A program made the translations under genes and the position numbers. From Aspergillus flavus (lineage: Eukaryota; Ascomycota; Eurotiomycetes; Eurotiales; Aspergillaceae), in contig NC_092410.1 in the NCBI RefSeq assembly GCF_009017415.1, forward strand, positions 3,720,001 to 3,784,000: a stretch of 64,000 bases of DNA, in the 5' to 3' direction. A model generated the notes under the pieces. The model made no database searches, was not told the origin of the DNA, and saw only the letters and a list, made by a program, of their open reading frames with translations. Numbering within the stretch: the first letter of the stretch is position 1; each line of letters starts with the position of its first letter. Below are positions 42,451 through 53,587 of the stretch, piece by piece.

Positions 42451-44324
42451 TATATCACCCTTCTGCGTTACATGCTACTATATGTCTCAATGAATCAGGA
42501 GGTTCACAAATTAGAAATGCCTCATGCAATCTATACCTACATGTTTCACTTCCTCATAAGCCATCCAAAGCCTCTCCAAGGATTCTATGTATCCCAGAGC
42601 CATGCACTAAGATATATACCGCCATAGTCAGGAAAACTATAGAAATTCGAAGACTATGTATTTGACTAACCATGGCAAGCAGTCACCATGGGGATTCCTT
42701 TTCCATACAGTTAGGACAGGTGCCGTAGCAAGTAAGGTTCCAACTGCGTAGAGTATGAGCAGGCCATTGCACAGCTCCCCTGCAAAGGCCATCCCTATCC
42801 TTGCCTCCAAGTAGGACAGTTTACTCGCGATCTCTTTGAGCATTCCCGGTTGCTCTGTGTTGAGTCTCTGTTTTATACTCATCCTATGCGGACATCCGCA
42901 TAGCTTATAGGACCCGATGGACACGACGGAATAGACAAACATATCTGTGCTAGGGGAAGGTTGAGATAGGATTTAATGGCACGTTTAGTAAAGACTGTTC
43001 TATTGGGAACTGTTAGCGCATTACTATGGGTCATTTCCTTGGGGACGTTGTTAGACTGTCTCTTCTGGGGAAGGGGTTGATGGGGAAGTTAGTCACAGGG
43101 CTATATGGAATATTGTGAGATAGACACACTACCGACCTATAGAGGTAAATTAATAAACACAGCGAAGGATCTTTGACTGTGTTCAGGTTAAGAGCGATAG
43201 TGTCCAAAATAGAGAGGTGACGGGGTATATATAGCATTTCACTCTCGGTGCGATCCTTTCTGTAAGACTTGTGCGGGAGACCAGAGCTCTGCAAAGAATG
43301 TCTAGTCAACAAAGAGGCAAAAGGTCAAGAATGAAACACCTCTGCTTTGCAATTATGAAATGGCATGAAGCAAAGTAGGTGACAAAACCCTGTGTCCTAC
43401 TTCCATTATTGACCGGAAATAAGCATCTGGTAGTAGTTAAATCATGAAACGGAACCAATTATGCCGGTGGCATGTGTGTAGATTAGAAAATACTTCATTA
43501 TTTTTAGTCATTATTCTTCAGAGGAAAGCAGCTGAAGGGAGAAACCCCAATTTGGGGAAATATAACACGAAAACGTATCAGATTTTTAGGATCAAATCCT
43601 GACATATCCTGTTCGAATATTGCTACCTATCATGCCCCGGTAGTACTGACTATAGGCTAATACCTTCTATCCTTCTTGAACAATTGTGATTCTCATTATT
43701 GAGCGGGTGTTTCCCTGTATACCGTTAAGTATGGTCGAACATTAAGAGATCTTTGTTACCCTTAAATATCCTCAACCTTGCTGGGAAGTCATTCAGGAAG
43801 ACCCTGTAGACTTAAAAGCTTTTATATATACAACACGCGAATTGAGTGGCAGCTGCTCTGTACATGCTGTACCAAAACAGTTTGACAGTCTATCATATCA
43901 CCTGTCCTGAAACCCGGCACAGTATATTGACGGTTTATTATCTTGAAATATAAGCACAGAAAGACACTCTCGAAAACCTAAGCCGTTTGCCAATTCGTAT
44001 GTTTAATAGCAATACTCATAAGCACAGAAGCTAGTAGGAGCCATAATGCCACATTTTCTCTGCCTCTTTGTGTACGATACCTGTAGACCCCTGTCTTTTT
44101 CTTTTTCTTTTTCTTTTGTTCTTTGACACTACTCTGATACTGCCGTATGCGTGTAATTTCGCAACAAGAGGCTTCGTGATAGATGCTAGGAACGCTAAGT
44201 TTAACCATCAATGACGGAGAACGGTACAGTCTAGACGTTCAATACCAGTCACAATGAGGGTATACTGGATATAACCCTAGATATAAGCCAAGACGGAGCC
44301 TACATTGTAATAAGTCCTGCCATG
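42451..44324. other. Intergenic, AT-rich region
   Basis: About 1.9 kb. Apart from the doubtful small membrane frame at 42637-42942 I see no gene. Many short A/T-rich stretches and a (TTTTTC) triplet at 44094-44116 are present. Confidence 0.4.
42637..42942 (-). CDS. Possible small membrane protein, hypothetical (doubtful)
   Basis: A 101-residue minus-strand frame with one hydrophobic span (GLLILYAVGTLLATAPVLTVW). Downstream on the same strand, after a possible splice acceptor near 42650, a second hydrophobic stretch (ISIVFLTMAVYILVHG) would continue a two-span protein ending near 42554. No family is recognised and the frame may be chance. Confidence 0.22.
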   Translation of the reverse strand: MFVYSVVSIGSYKLCGCPHRMSIKQRLNTEQPGMLKEIASKLSYLEARIGMAFAGELCNGLLILYAVGTLLATAPVLTVWKRNPHGDCLPWLVKYIVFEFL

Positions 44325-44644
44325 TACTGAGAAACCCCGTTAGTTGCAAGCGCCACGGTGGCCATATTGATTCTACATACAAATTTGCAGGAACCCCGAT
44401 AACCTGGAACTTGCAACTATAATTTCACCTGCCTATACAATTTTGCAACTAACGGGGTATTAAAAATCTTAATTTAACATTATCACGACCTATTTTGGAA
44501 AGCGACACGTGATTTTAAGTAATCCAATCTTCCTAATACATTGCTATCCAAAAGACGGTGAAGGCGTTAGCCAATTAGAAAACCCCCCATTACTTGCAAT
44601 ACCCCGCTAGCTGATATCCTTGCAACTAACGGGGTTTCTCAGTA
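44325..44644. mobile_element. MITE-like element with 26-bp inverted repeats, TA target-site type
   Basis: A 320-bp non-coding element. Bases 44325-44350 and 44619-44644 are perfect inverted repeats of 26 bp, containing CTGAGAAACCCCGTTAG and its complement. The outermost TA on each side is a plausible TA target duplication, as for Tc1/mariner or Fot1/pogo-related elements. Inside are further subterminal copies of the repeat core, for example TGCAACTAACGGGG at 44445-44458. No transposase frame is present, so it would be non-autonomous. It lies just upstream of the duplicated CipC block. Confidence 0.82.
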
Positions 44645-44675
44645 TACTCCGTAGGTTTCACCACAAGATGTGGGC

Positions 44676-45670
44676 CACGATGATCGCCCCCCCCCCACCG
44701 ATCTAAGCGAGGCACTCTCGGCTCCAGAGAGGAGGAAGCTAGCTTTCTCATGTACCCATTAGTGGAGACCGAACTTTCCTCATTCAAAGGAAACGGCCCA
44801 GTGGGAGGCTGTCAGTCTTCGTGTGGCGCAGACACACACGCATCTGATTTGTATGATTTCGGTTGGGAAGTAAGGCCTGAGCGGAGTCTGTGAAGCCAAA
44901 TCCATAAGCACTAGACCGAAGACTCACTAGGACAGAATTTAAGAGAACTACTGATCACCAACCAATGCCACGACATACACAAAGAGAACAGGTGACTGTC
45001 GATCATTACACGTTGCGCAATGGAGGGGTAGAGTTCGTAACCTTGACTTGGGCTATAAAGTGCATGCAATCCGCCCACTACCTTCTAGTTTCTTCCGCCT
45101 CATCTCTGTCGACAAGTCAATAATACCATCATAGAAGAAGAATCTGAACACGATGGGACTTCTCGGTAAGATCCTTTAGAAGACTTTTTGGGCTTTTGTC
45201 TGCTCTGTTAAACTAACGATTCAATAATCTTAGATAATATCCAGGACCAAGGCCATGGGGATGCCTATGAGCAAGTAAAGAACGCCCCTCATAAAGCCCA
45301 ACTATCCCATGAATTGATCGCTGCCGCCGCCTCGTACGAAGCTTTAAAGGCATTTGATAATCATGTGGCAGCAAACGGTAGGGCCTTTCAATTATCCAGG
45401 CAACGATATCAGAAAAGTGCTAATCTCATCTAGGTAAACCCTCTACAGAGGAACATGCAAAGGAACTCCTTGCCGCTGCTTCGGGCGCCTTTATCGACTA
45501 CACAGTAGAGACGAAAGGCCTTGACTCCATTGACGCAGAAAGGGCTAAGCGTAAGGCTAGGGAAGATGCTCAAGATGCATTGGTTGGATCTGGAGAATAC
45601 TGATAGTTTTCACTTCTTTGCTTTCTATCTGCTATGTTGCAGTTTATTACATAGCTTTTTTTAAATAAAG
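44676..45670. repeat. Duplicated block, copy 1 (intact CipC-like gene)
   Basis: Shares several diverged stretches with 45779-46530 in the same order: GATCTAAGCGAGGCACTC, the AAAGGAAACGGCCCAGT to CATCTGATTTGTA stretch, TTTTGTCTGC before the splice site, and TTGCAGTTT after the gene. Confidence 0.7.
45153..45603 (+). CDS. cipC: CipC-like antibiotic-response protein (DUF3759)
   Basis: Exons 45153-45165, 45234-45377 and 45434-45603 join in phase to 108 residues, the usual length for CipC proteins. The sequence begins MGLLDNIQDQGHGDAYEQVKN and continues HKAQLSHELIAAAASYEALKAFDNHVAANGKPSTEEHAKELLAAASGAFIDYTVETKGLDSIDAERAKRKAREDA. This is the conserved pattern of CipC, first described as concanamycin-induced in Aspergillus nidulans; it is small, soluble and helical. 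The molecular role is unknown. It lies in a duplicated block whose second copy is decayed. Confidence 0.88.
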
Positions 45671-45778
45671 ATCGAGCGAATACAGCCGTGTTGCATATAC
45701 CAATAAAGAGTCGAAAGTCTTAGAAATTCTGCTCCAGGGAGGTATACCACAATTAGTCCCTTGCTTTTTTAGATATAG

Positions 45779-46530
45779 GCCACGATAATCACCACACCCA
45801 GATCTAAGCGAGGCACTCCAGCGATGAGGAAGTTCCATTCTCTACTCTATTAGTGGCGATGGGTGTCGGTAGAGTGAGCTGAATGGTGGATACTACCAAT
45901 CTACCATATCTTAGCTAGCTATAAGATCCGCGGGTGTAATTGGATACCATGACCTTGTACTGCCTTATCCAAAGGAAATGGCCCAGTAAGAGGCTGCCGG
46001 TCTTCGTGCGGTTTAGACGTATGTATCTGATTTGTACAAGTTTGGGTTAGAAGTAAGACTCATATGAAAGACATCTTGGTCTTTTGTCTGCCTATTAGAT
46101 TCACAATTTGAGGAACTTAGAATTGCTCGAGTTGAAGCAACAGCTGAACCATACGCCTCTGTCGGCGGCCTAGCCTCGGCCGCCAGCCCCAAGGGAAATT
46201 TGATAGGTTTGTTGCAGAAACCTCTAGGACATTTGGATTACCAAGGCAAAGGATGTCAGGAAAGTGCCAATATCACCCAGATAAACCCCGTTCACACGAG
46301 GAGACAAAGGAGCTTCATGGCACCTCTACAAACGACTCTACCAACTGGGCTGCAGATGTTACTGACTCTAGTAACTCTAATGAAACAGAGAAGGCTTAGC
46401 GTTGGGCTAAGGAAATTGGAGGAGAGACCTTGATGAAAGACATCAGGAGGGTACTGCTGGCTCTCCCTTGTTTGCTTTTCTTCTATCTACTCTGTTGCAG
46501 TTTGTTGGATAGTTCATCCTAAAAAAGGTA
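45779..46530. repeat. Duplicated block, copy 2 (diverged)
   Basis: Second copy of the block described at 44676-45670. It keeps GATCTAAGCGAGGCACTC at 45802-45819, the AAAGGAAATGGCCCAGT to ATCTGATTTGTA stretch at about 45971-46036, TTTTGTCTGC at 46082-46091 and the terminal TTGCAGTTTGTTGG near 46493. Many substitutions show it is old. Confidence 0.65.
46080..46435 (+). pseudogene. Decayed CipC-like gene in copy 2 of the duplication
   Basis: At the position of the CipC gene within the second block, traces remain of exon 3 (ATAAACCCCGTTCACACGAG for GTAAACCCTCTACAGAGGAA) and of KPxxxEETKEL. The ATG exon is not recognisable, GAGAAGGCTTAG introduces a stop, and the alignment contains gaps. An open frame at 46200-46433 in another frame has no similarity to anything. 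Confidence 0.45.
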
Positions 46531-47161
46531 TACTGTACCAGGCTATTGATTGACAGCAATCCTTGTACGTTGCCGTTTATTATGAGTATGTACAGAATTT
46601 TCAGTTTATGTAGCTATATACTTTTCTAGTGAATTCAGATAACCATCAGGATCAGATTCACGATCGATATAGTCTATCTATACTGGCTGGATAACAATAC
46701 TTTAGCACTATACAAGATATGGTACAATTATAGTGTATAGGGGGCTGTTTATAGTTTCGACACCACCTACACAGTTCAATGGGGAGAATTAGGATTGAAT
46801 GTCGCACTGCCTCGGGCAGGATATCCAATACAAATGAGGTTGCTTTAAGGAAGTGATTGCATTTCCTAATTTCATACCTTGACAGTGCTGATTATAATCG
46901 AAGTCAATTGTAGATAATAACATCGCTGGGAGCGAAAACCGAGGCAGGTCACAAACTATAATCTCTATTCACACTGGTATCATCACATCTATACAAGGCG
47001 TATTGATGTCATTGGCTCATCAGGTAGGTGTTGAATGGTGGTTCCCGGGAGCTTTTAGACCAGAAAACTGCATCTAAAGTAATTATTAAAACGCTGAAAT
47101 ATCAAGCACGCAAATCGCTAAATCACACAAGCTCATGTCGAACAAGTACCATCGTCGTTGA
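46531..47161. other. Intergenic region
   Basis: About 630 bp, AT-rich, with no recognised gene. It is the 3' flank of the IDO gene. Confidence 0.5.
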
Positions 47162-48675
47162 TCACCAGTGACATATTCCTCCTTCACTGTCGTCTGCCGC
47201 CCAAGTCCCTGACAACCCGACAACTTGCAGATGACCGTCGGGATGCTCGCCAACTTTGCTCAGGGCTGCAAAGCTGGCTTCGGTGGGTGCATTACTCAGA
47301 AGGCGCCGAGCCCACGCATCGATGGCTGGCTCACCAGTCTCATCTCGTGCCTGTTTGAGGAATGGAATCAGGGCGGTACCTCCGGTTCCTCGTAGCTTCT
47401 TATTCTTTCCATCGCTGTTGCGAGTGTTCGCCAAATTTGTGGTAGCGGCATGCCTGCGTGGGCTGGAAGACCGAGGCGCCCGGCCCTTAGCATCGCGGGA
47501 TGGAATGATGATGTAGCGAGACACCATCTGGATGTGCTTGTCCCGCAAGGTTCGTAGCATAGAAAGGCAAGCGTCGTATGCAATGCATAATGCTTTGTCC
47601 GAATGACGAGCCTCCACATACTCCCGAATATTAGCCACGGTGGATACATGTTCTAGGAAACGACGGTGAGGCCCTGGCATGTACGACCGCATCTCGTGGA
47701 TAAATCCATGGCGGGGTGCTCCCGTAACTCCTTCCTTGTCGTCTTTGTCGGTTTCAGAACGAGTTTCTCCCGTGGGTCGGTGTTCTACACCCAGAGCAAT
47801 GTCCCAAAATTGAATCAAGGAGCTCTGAGCATTACTGCCACCTCCGTATTGACGATACTCGGGCTTGGTGCTCCCATCGTCATACAGCAGACCATGGGGA
47901 AGTCCCGCATCGGCCATGTTTTTGCTACCAGCAAGGTAGGGCCGAATCCGGTGGTAGAACACATACGGATCACAGTTCTCGTACATCCGTTCTAGCAGCG
48001 CTCCTACTTCATCTATGACTTCTGCGAGCTTCTGTAGGGATTCTGTCACCACCAGGCTGTTTCCGGCTCGGGCTGCCGCAATTGCTTGCAGCGCCAGCGA
48101 CAGAGATGGCGCACCACGAGCCTCGATCGCGACAGAAATGAGGTAGAACCATTGTTCGTCCAACGAGCCCGTGAAGGTGTTCAGGCAACTCAAGTTACTG
48201 ACGTCGTCCGCAGCTTCTTCAGGGAATATAGATCTGTAGTTCCACAGACACACCCCTGCATATGTAGCAACCGGAGGGAGTTCTAAGTGCTTGCAAACCT
48301 CCAACAGGGGGATGGTGATTTGAGGAGGTATTCTCTGGCCAGAATGAGTATGAGCCGTACGAAGAAACTATGTGCGTGACTTACTTCAGATGGTTTGCTG
48401 CCTCCCCAGACATATCCGTGAAGGATGAATCCTAGGACAACATAGGCCCTTCTCCACTCACCTTCTGACTGAAGGTAGGACGTGGATAAGATAGGCATCT
48501 GGTCCACAACATCCCGAATCCTCCGGCTCAACAATAGCGATTGTAGGTTCGAAACCATCCACTCCCACCGAGCATAGAAAGGGTCTGGTAGGACGTCAAG
48601 TGGTGGCTCGGGGGGGAGAAAGCCATGGTCTGGTGAAATGCCGTAGTCTGCTAGTGCTGGAACCGGTGGAAGCAT
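47162..48675 (-). CDS. bna2: Indoleamine 2,3-dioxygenase (tryptophan to N-formylkynurenine)
   Basis: Heme enzyme opening the tryptophan indole ring, the first step of the kynurenine route to NAD. Minus-strand exons 48675-48385 and 48334-47162 give 487 residues. Motifs are the N-terminal LADYGISPDHGFLPPEPPL, the active-site region YAGVCLWNYRSIFP and DEQWFYLISVAIEARGAP, and RRFLEHVSTVANIREYVEARH. The proximal heme His is in AYDACLSMLRTLRDKHIQMVSRYIIIPSR, equivalent to the His of human RSYHLQIVTKYI. The C-terminus has a fungal Ser/Arg-rich insert before GTGGTALIPFLKQARDET. An upstream in-frame ATG at 48819 is less likely, as MLPPVPALADYG is the family start. Fungi often carry several IDO paralogues; which one this is cannot be told here. 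Confidence 0.93.
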
Positions 48676-50595
48676 GATGACTATAATGAGGGAAGAATCA
48701 CAGTAATTGATTCGACGGGGCTGAGGTCTAACACAAGCAAGATGTCCCCTATGATGGGTCGCCTTTCGCACCCACAGCTTGGTCCAGGCACCGCTATCTA
48801 TAGGAGCTAGACTTTGCAAACGGCAGTACTGACGTCGGGTTAGTCTCAGGAAACCAGTCTAGGTGGCCAGAGAGTAGGGAAGAACATACATCCTTAAAGC
48901 CTAATGCTTTAACGGCAGTGGTCGCGTGACCACTTGGATTAACAATTCGTTAGGGTCGGCCACGGGCAGAGAGGGGTCGAAAGAAGAGTGAAGTCAGATC
49001 AGGAATTTGACTAAAAACCCATTGAAGCCAGACACTGGACGGTCACAGATAAAGGGAAAGAAGACCGAGGGTTCCGGTATTCTCCAGGTAGTTGTAGTGA
49101 AACACCAGCCAAACCTGTGGATGTGGCAACAAAGGGGGGAGAAACAGGGGAACGGAGGGAAACAATGGTCCACGATGAGAATGTAATGAGGAAGGTTTAA
49201 TGAACCAGCCAGAGAAAAAAAAGGGAAAAGTCTCACGAAAAGACCGACGAAGAACCGTGGGAGACTGACGGGAAATGACGAGAATTAATCAGCGGTTAAT
49301 AACGAGGGTGCCACCGGATTCCTGACCGGGACAATAGGCACGGGGGAATTAATTCCCTCCGTTACCGTTGCTCAACAGGACAGGCGTGGCCTCGAGGCCT
49401 GTTGGATGCGCAATAAAGGGCATGGGAGGGAGTGGGCCAACTGCGACTACAGAGCACGGAATAAATGGGCAGGCATCTTGTTGCCGCCGACCACCCAGCA
49501 GACCCAGACGGGGGTGTGAAATCGATCTGGTCTTCATTAGTTCCGGCAAGGCGAGAGGGTGCTGATCATCCAGAAAGTGGAGGAGTGGAAAGGATGGATC
49601 AGGATCGACTTTGGAGGGAAGAACATGGTAGCATGGAAGTGTCAACTGGAGCTTCAAGAGCTTGATCTATAGAAGGATATACTCTATCTTGATCCCAGAC
49701 CAGCGGAGAGCATTGGGTGCAAGCGAAAGGGGTGTCCGGTCACGTGCACTAGTCTGAGTGCTAGAGAATGAACCGGAATCCGCTTCCATGGGCGGTTGAG
49801 TGCGATTTCGGACCCGCCACGGCCCATTAAGCGAGAGTCGACGCATGTTCGCTCACACCCACGCCACCCCATTGAGGTCTGCGGTGAACGCAAGGGACCC
49901 GACCTTCCCGCCCCGTTATCAATCGCTTATTCAAGCCTCGGTTGAGGCGGACTGTTAACCCCGGAGTAACTCCGACGCAAATGAACTCGAATATTACTCC
50001 GACCCCAATCAGTCTCCTACATTAACTGTTCTGCAGTCTAGAAAGCAATAAAGAAATGTGTACAAGATTAGGTATGACTTAGGTCCGTCATCGTCATCAT
50101 GAAAACGAATATAACAGCGACCTACAAAGAGCGAACTTCAAATCAATCAAGCAGTGTAGTTCAAGTTCAAGAACTTGAAATACAAACTATAAATGTATCG
50201 AAATTGACGTCTATGCTACTAACCTTTTTTGCTTCATGATGCTGCAGCGGGAAGGTCGATGCCTCCGATATGATGCATTCTAAGCTCTCGATGATCCAAT
50301 ACCATGTGCAATGGCGTCATATTGTCTTTGGACTCGGCTAACTAGTTCAATTTACAACCCAACCACGCTCACCGTCGTCCGAATAAGATTCATTCTTTAT
50401 ACAAATTACTCAGAGATCGTCATCCATCCGTAGTGCTATCCCAGCCAACGCCATCCCATGGGTGATATCGGGAAATTTCAAGACAGAAAGTATAAAACAG
50501 AGAGAGAAGAAGAGATCCAGACCGGTCTTGGAACAGTCAAAGACGTACTTGGACGGTCATCCGGAGGATTAATCCCGTCCGAAGTATATTACAGT
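48676..50595. other. Intergenic region upstream of IDO gene
   Basis: About 1.9 kb between the IDO start and the Nfs1 3' end. Short frames (49349-49657, 49368-49565, 49684-49893, 50458-50673) overlap one another on opposite strands and show no protein features. A repeated CCCCGGAGTAACTCCGA palindrome occurs near 49960. I see no gene. Confidence 0.5.
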
Positions 50596-52368
50596 TTAAT
50601 GTTGACTCCATTCGATCGTGTTCAGATCGATACCTTCCTGCACCAACTCCCACAGGGGGCTCAGCTCGCGTAGGAAATGAACGCGGTCCTGTACCGCCTT
50701 TAGTACGTAGTCGATCTCGCTATCCGAAGTGAATCGTCCAATTCCAAATCGGATACTGCTATGGGCGCTCTCGTCACTGCTACCCAAGGCACGAAGGACG
50801 TAGCTGGGCTCCAGTGACGCAGAGGTACAGGCACTACCCGACGACAGAGCAATGTCTTTCAGGGCCATCAGAAGAGACTCTCCTTCGATGTAGGCAAAGG
50901 AGACATTGACACATCCCGGGTAGTGATGTTCAGGGTCTCCGTTGAGATGGGTGTGCTCCATGGATAGGAGCCCGTCGGTCAGGCGCTTGGACAAACGATC
51001 AATGTGCTTGGTGTCATACTGTCAATTCGATTAGCGATGTCCACTGACGCATAGCCGCATGAGGCAAACAGGGCAAACAAAGCAATAGTCAACTCATCAC
51101 CCCTGCTGAGACGTCATAGGCCGATGGGTCACGCGTTAGGCGTGCAGCTACTCCCACTGATCTCGGAAATCAAGTTTGCAGTATATAATCATCGGAAAAT
51201 AAAAAAGAGATTGCAAGTAAGCAGAAAACAAAAGAAAAATAGAACGTACCTCCATATCTTGGGCGGCGATACGGCAGGCCTCACCGAACCCAACGACCAG
51301 ATGAGGAGCAAGGGTACCACTGCGCAGGCCTCGCTCCTGTCCACCTCCAGTAATGAGAGGGTCAAGGCGAACCCTGGGACGACGTCTGACATAGCAAGCT
51401 CCAATACCCTTGGGGCCGTAAATCTTGTGGCTCGAAATAGACATCAGATCAATATTCAATTTATTCACATCCAACGGAATCTTTCCCACGGCCTGTGCAG
51501 CGTCCGTGTGGAAGAAAATCTTCTTGGAGCGGCACAACTTTCCAATCTGTTCCAGGGGCTGGATAACACCGATCTCGTTGTTGACGGCCATGATGCTGAC
51601 CAGGGCCGTTTCAGGGCGAATGGCGGCCTCGAGGTCTTCCATCCGAATCAAGCCGTTGTTCTGCACGGGGAGATACGTAACCTCGTAGCCCTCATCCTGA
51701 AGATGCCGACAGCTGTCAAGAACACACTTGTGCTCGGTCTGCGTTGTGATGATGTGGTTCTTTTTGCCGGAGCGACCAAAAAACCTCGCCACACCCTTAA
51801 TGCTCATGTTGTTACTCTCAGTAGCACCGCTAGTGAAGATGATCTCTTTCGGGTCCGCGCCGATCAGCTTGGCGATGTGCTCTCGGGATTGCTCGACTGC
51901 CTTTTCTGACTCCCAACCGTATGCATGGGTTCTCGAGTGAGGGTTGCCGTAAATTCCGGTCAAGAAGGGGAGCATTGCGTCTAGAACACGGGGGTCCGTT
52001 GGGGTTGTGGCCTGCATATCGAGATAGATCGGTCGCGTCCCTTGGTCCATGACAGTGGCCTGCTTGAGGATGCCGGCAGACGGGCTCATCGAGGCATCGC
52101 CGGAAACACCAGAACTAGGGAGCTCCACCTTCTGCGGCTGCACCCCAGTTTGCTTCATAAATTCCTTCTGCTCCTGCTTAATAGCGGTATCTACCGAAAC
52201 CTGAGCATTTCCAGCCTTGGTTTCGGAGACATAGAACCGTCTGTACGGAGTGGCGAGCGCCCGTCTGGGAAGGGCGGAAGCGAAGGAGCCATGCTGCGTC
52301 GATGGCAGTCGACGAGCGTAGGCGCGAGTTGCCTGTCTCAAGGCTGATTGGGTAACATTAGACATCAT
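50596..52368 (-). CDS. nfs1: Cysteine desulfurase Nfs1, mitochondrial
   Basis: PLP enzyme that removes sulfur from cysteine for Fe-S cluster assembly and tRNA thiolation. Minus-strand exons 52368-51250 and 51018-50596 give 513 residues. The first 90 or so residues are Arg/Ser/Ala-rich ([29 protein letters not shown]), a mitochondrial presequence. The enzyme starts at [24 protein letters not shown], with [39 protein letters not shown] and the PLP Lys in [14 protein letters not shown]. Past the intron the mobile catalytic Cys is in [21 protein letters not shown]. The intron is unusually long (231 bp). Start choice: the doubled ATG at 52368/52365 gives the family N-terminus; the open frame extends upstream to 52443. 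Confidence 0.95.
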
Positions 52369-53587
52369 TGAGATGGATCCGCAACTGTGCCATATACGGT
52401 AGACAGTTGGTGATAAGAGGAGACGGAGGGAAAGGGAGAACAAGAGATGGGAAAAACTTTGGGTACGGTTATATCATTGCCGAGCCCACTAAGCCCGATC
52501 GGATTTATCAGATAGTCCGAAGGTGCTTTCCCCTTTGGGAACTGGCATCGGGCTTTCGATACTGAGTAGTTTCTGCAGTAATACTACGACTAGTAGATAA
52601 GAAATATAAGATACGGAGTAATCGGTAGTACTTTTCCTGAAGATGTGTATTTGATATTTATTTTGGAGTAGCGCTCAGTGTGGTTTCCCTCGGTGGACAC
52701 ATCCTGCGAAGTTCTATATATTTTCGCATTATTAAGATAAATACAGTACAGATATATGACCAAGAAGACAACGGAGGATCCGAGTGAAGAATCACGTGGG
52801 GTAAGATAACCCGGACGAGCCTGCAGCTCTCCGCGGAAAAGTCCCGTATACACTAGTCTGATTTTTGTCCTGCGTAATTGTAAGTATGCATTGATGACAA
52901 CTTACCTCCATTCGAGACGAGTTGTAAGATTTCAATTGCGGGGAATTCTAACCCGGAGTATGATGCAAATGATGCAAACCACGGAAGGACCAGGAAGGGA
53001 AAGGAAAAACAGTTCACCCTGAGAATCACTCAGCCCTGTCCAACTTGTGAATACTCTGGTGCCTAATCATACCCAGGGACGAACCCCCGAGATCCGCCTG
53101 TAGTATTTATTAACTCGGCATTGCTGACCCGGCGCTTGTACAACCTTCCAGGCCCTCCCACTATACCGTACCAAAACTCACGAGAACAATAACTAAATGA
53201 AAGCTGTTATTATCTGGAACTACCGACCTTGTATTTCTTCCCGTTAGGTATAAATCTAGCAAAGCTACATAAAAGGAAAGTGTAGCTAGTTTAGGTACCT
53301 ATTCTCCGAGAACGAGGTATTATGTCATAGCACAGCCACAGCGCCGAGCCAAACGAACTGCAGTCTAACCGTCACCGGCTCTCCGCCGCCCTACAAGCCC
53401 CAAGGCACTTGCACCGAGCGAAAGATTACTTCCCCCACTTCCGCCGCGTTTCTTCTCCCTGACTACTTACTTCTTTAAACCATACCTTTTACCTGCTCAC
53501 TTGCGGCGGATTTGCTAACGTCTCTGTCTTTCTCCATCTTGTCCCGATCTCTTCCGGAGTGTTTCGCTGTCTGCGACAGAATCAAAC
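52369..53587. other. Divergent intergenic region
   Basis: About 1.2 kb between the divergent nfs1 and BAR-SH3 genes. Short open stretches on the minus strand near 52590-52853 lack features. The region near 53400-53580 is pyrimidine-rich, as expected for a promoter and leader. Confidence 0.5.

Noticed and set aside
51124..51909. 261-codon plus-strand frame opposite nfs1
   Set aside because: Antisense to the conserved cysteine desulfurase exon and spans its intron; no recognisable protein.
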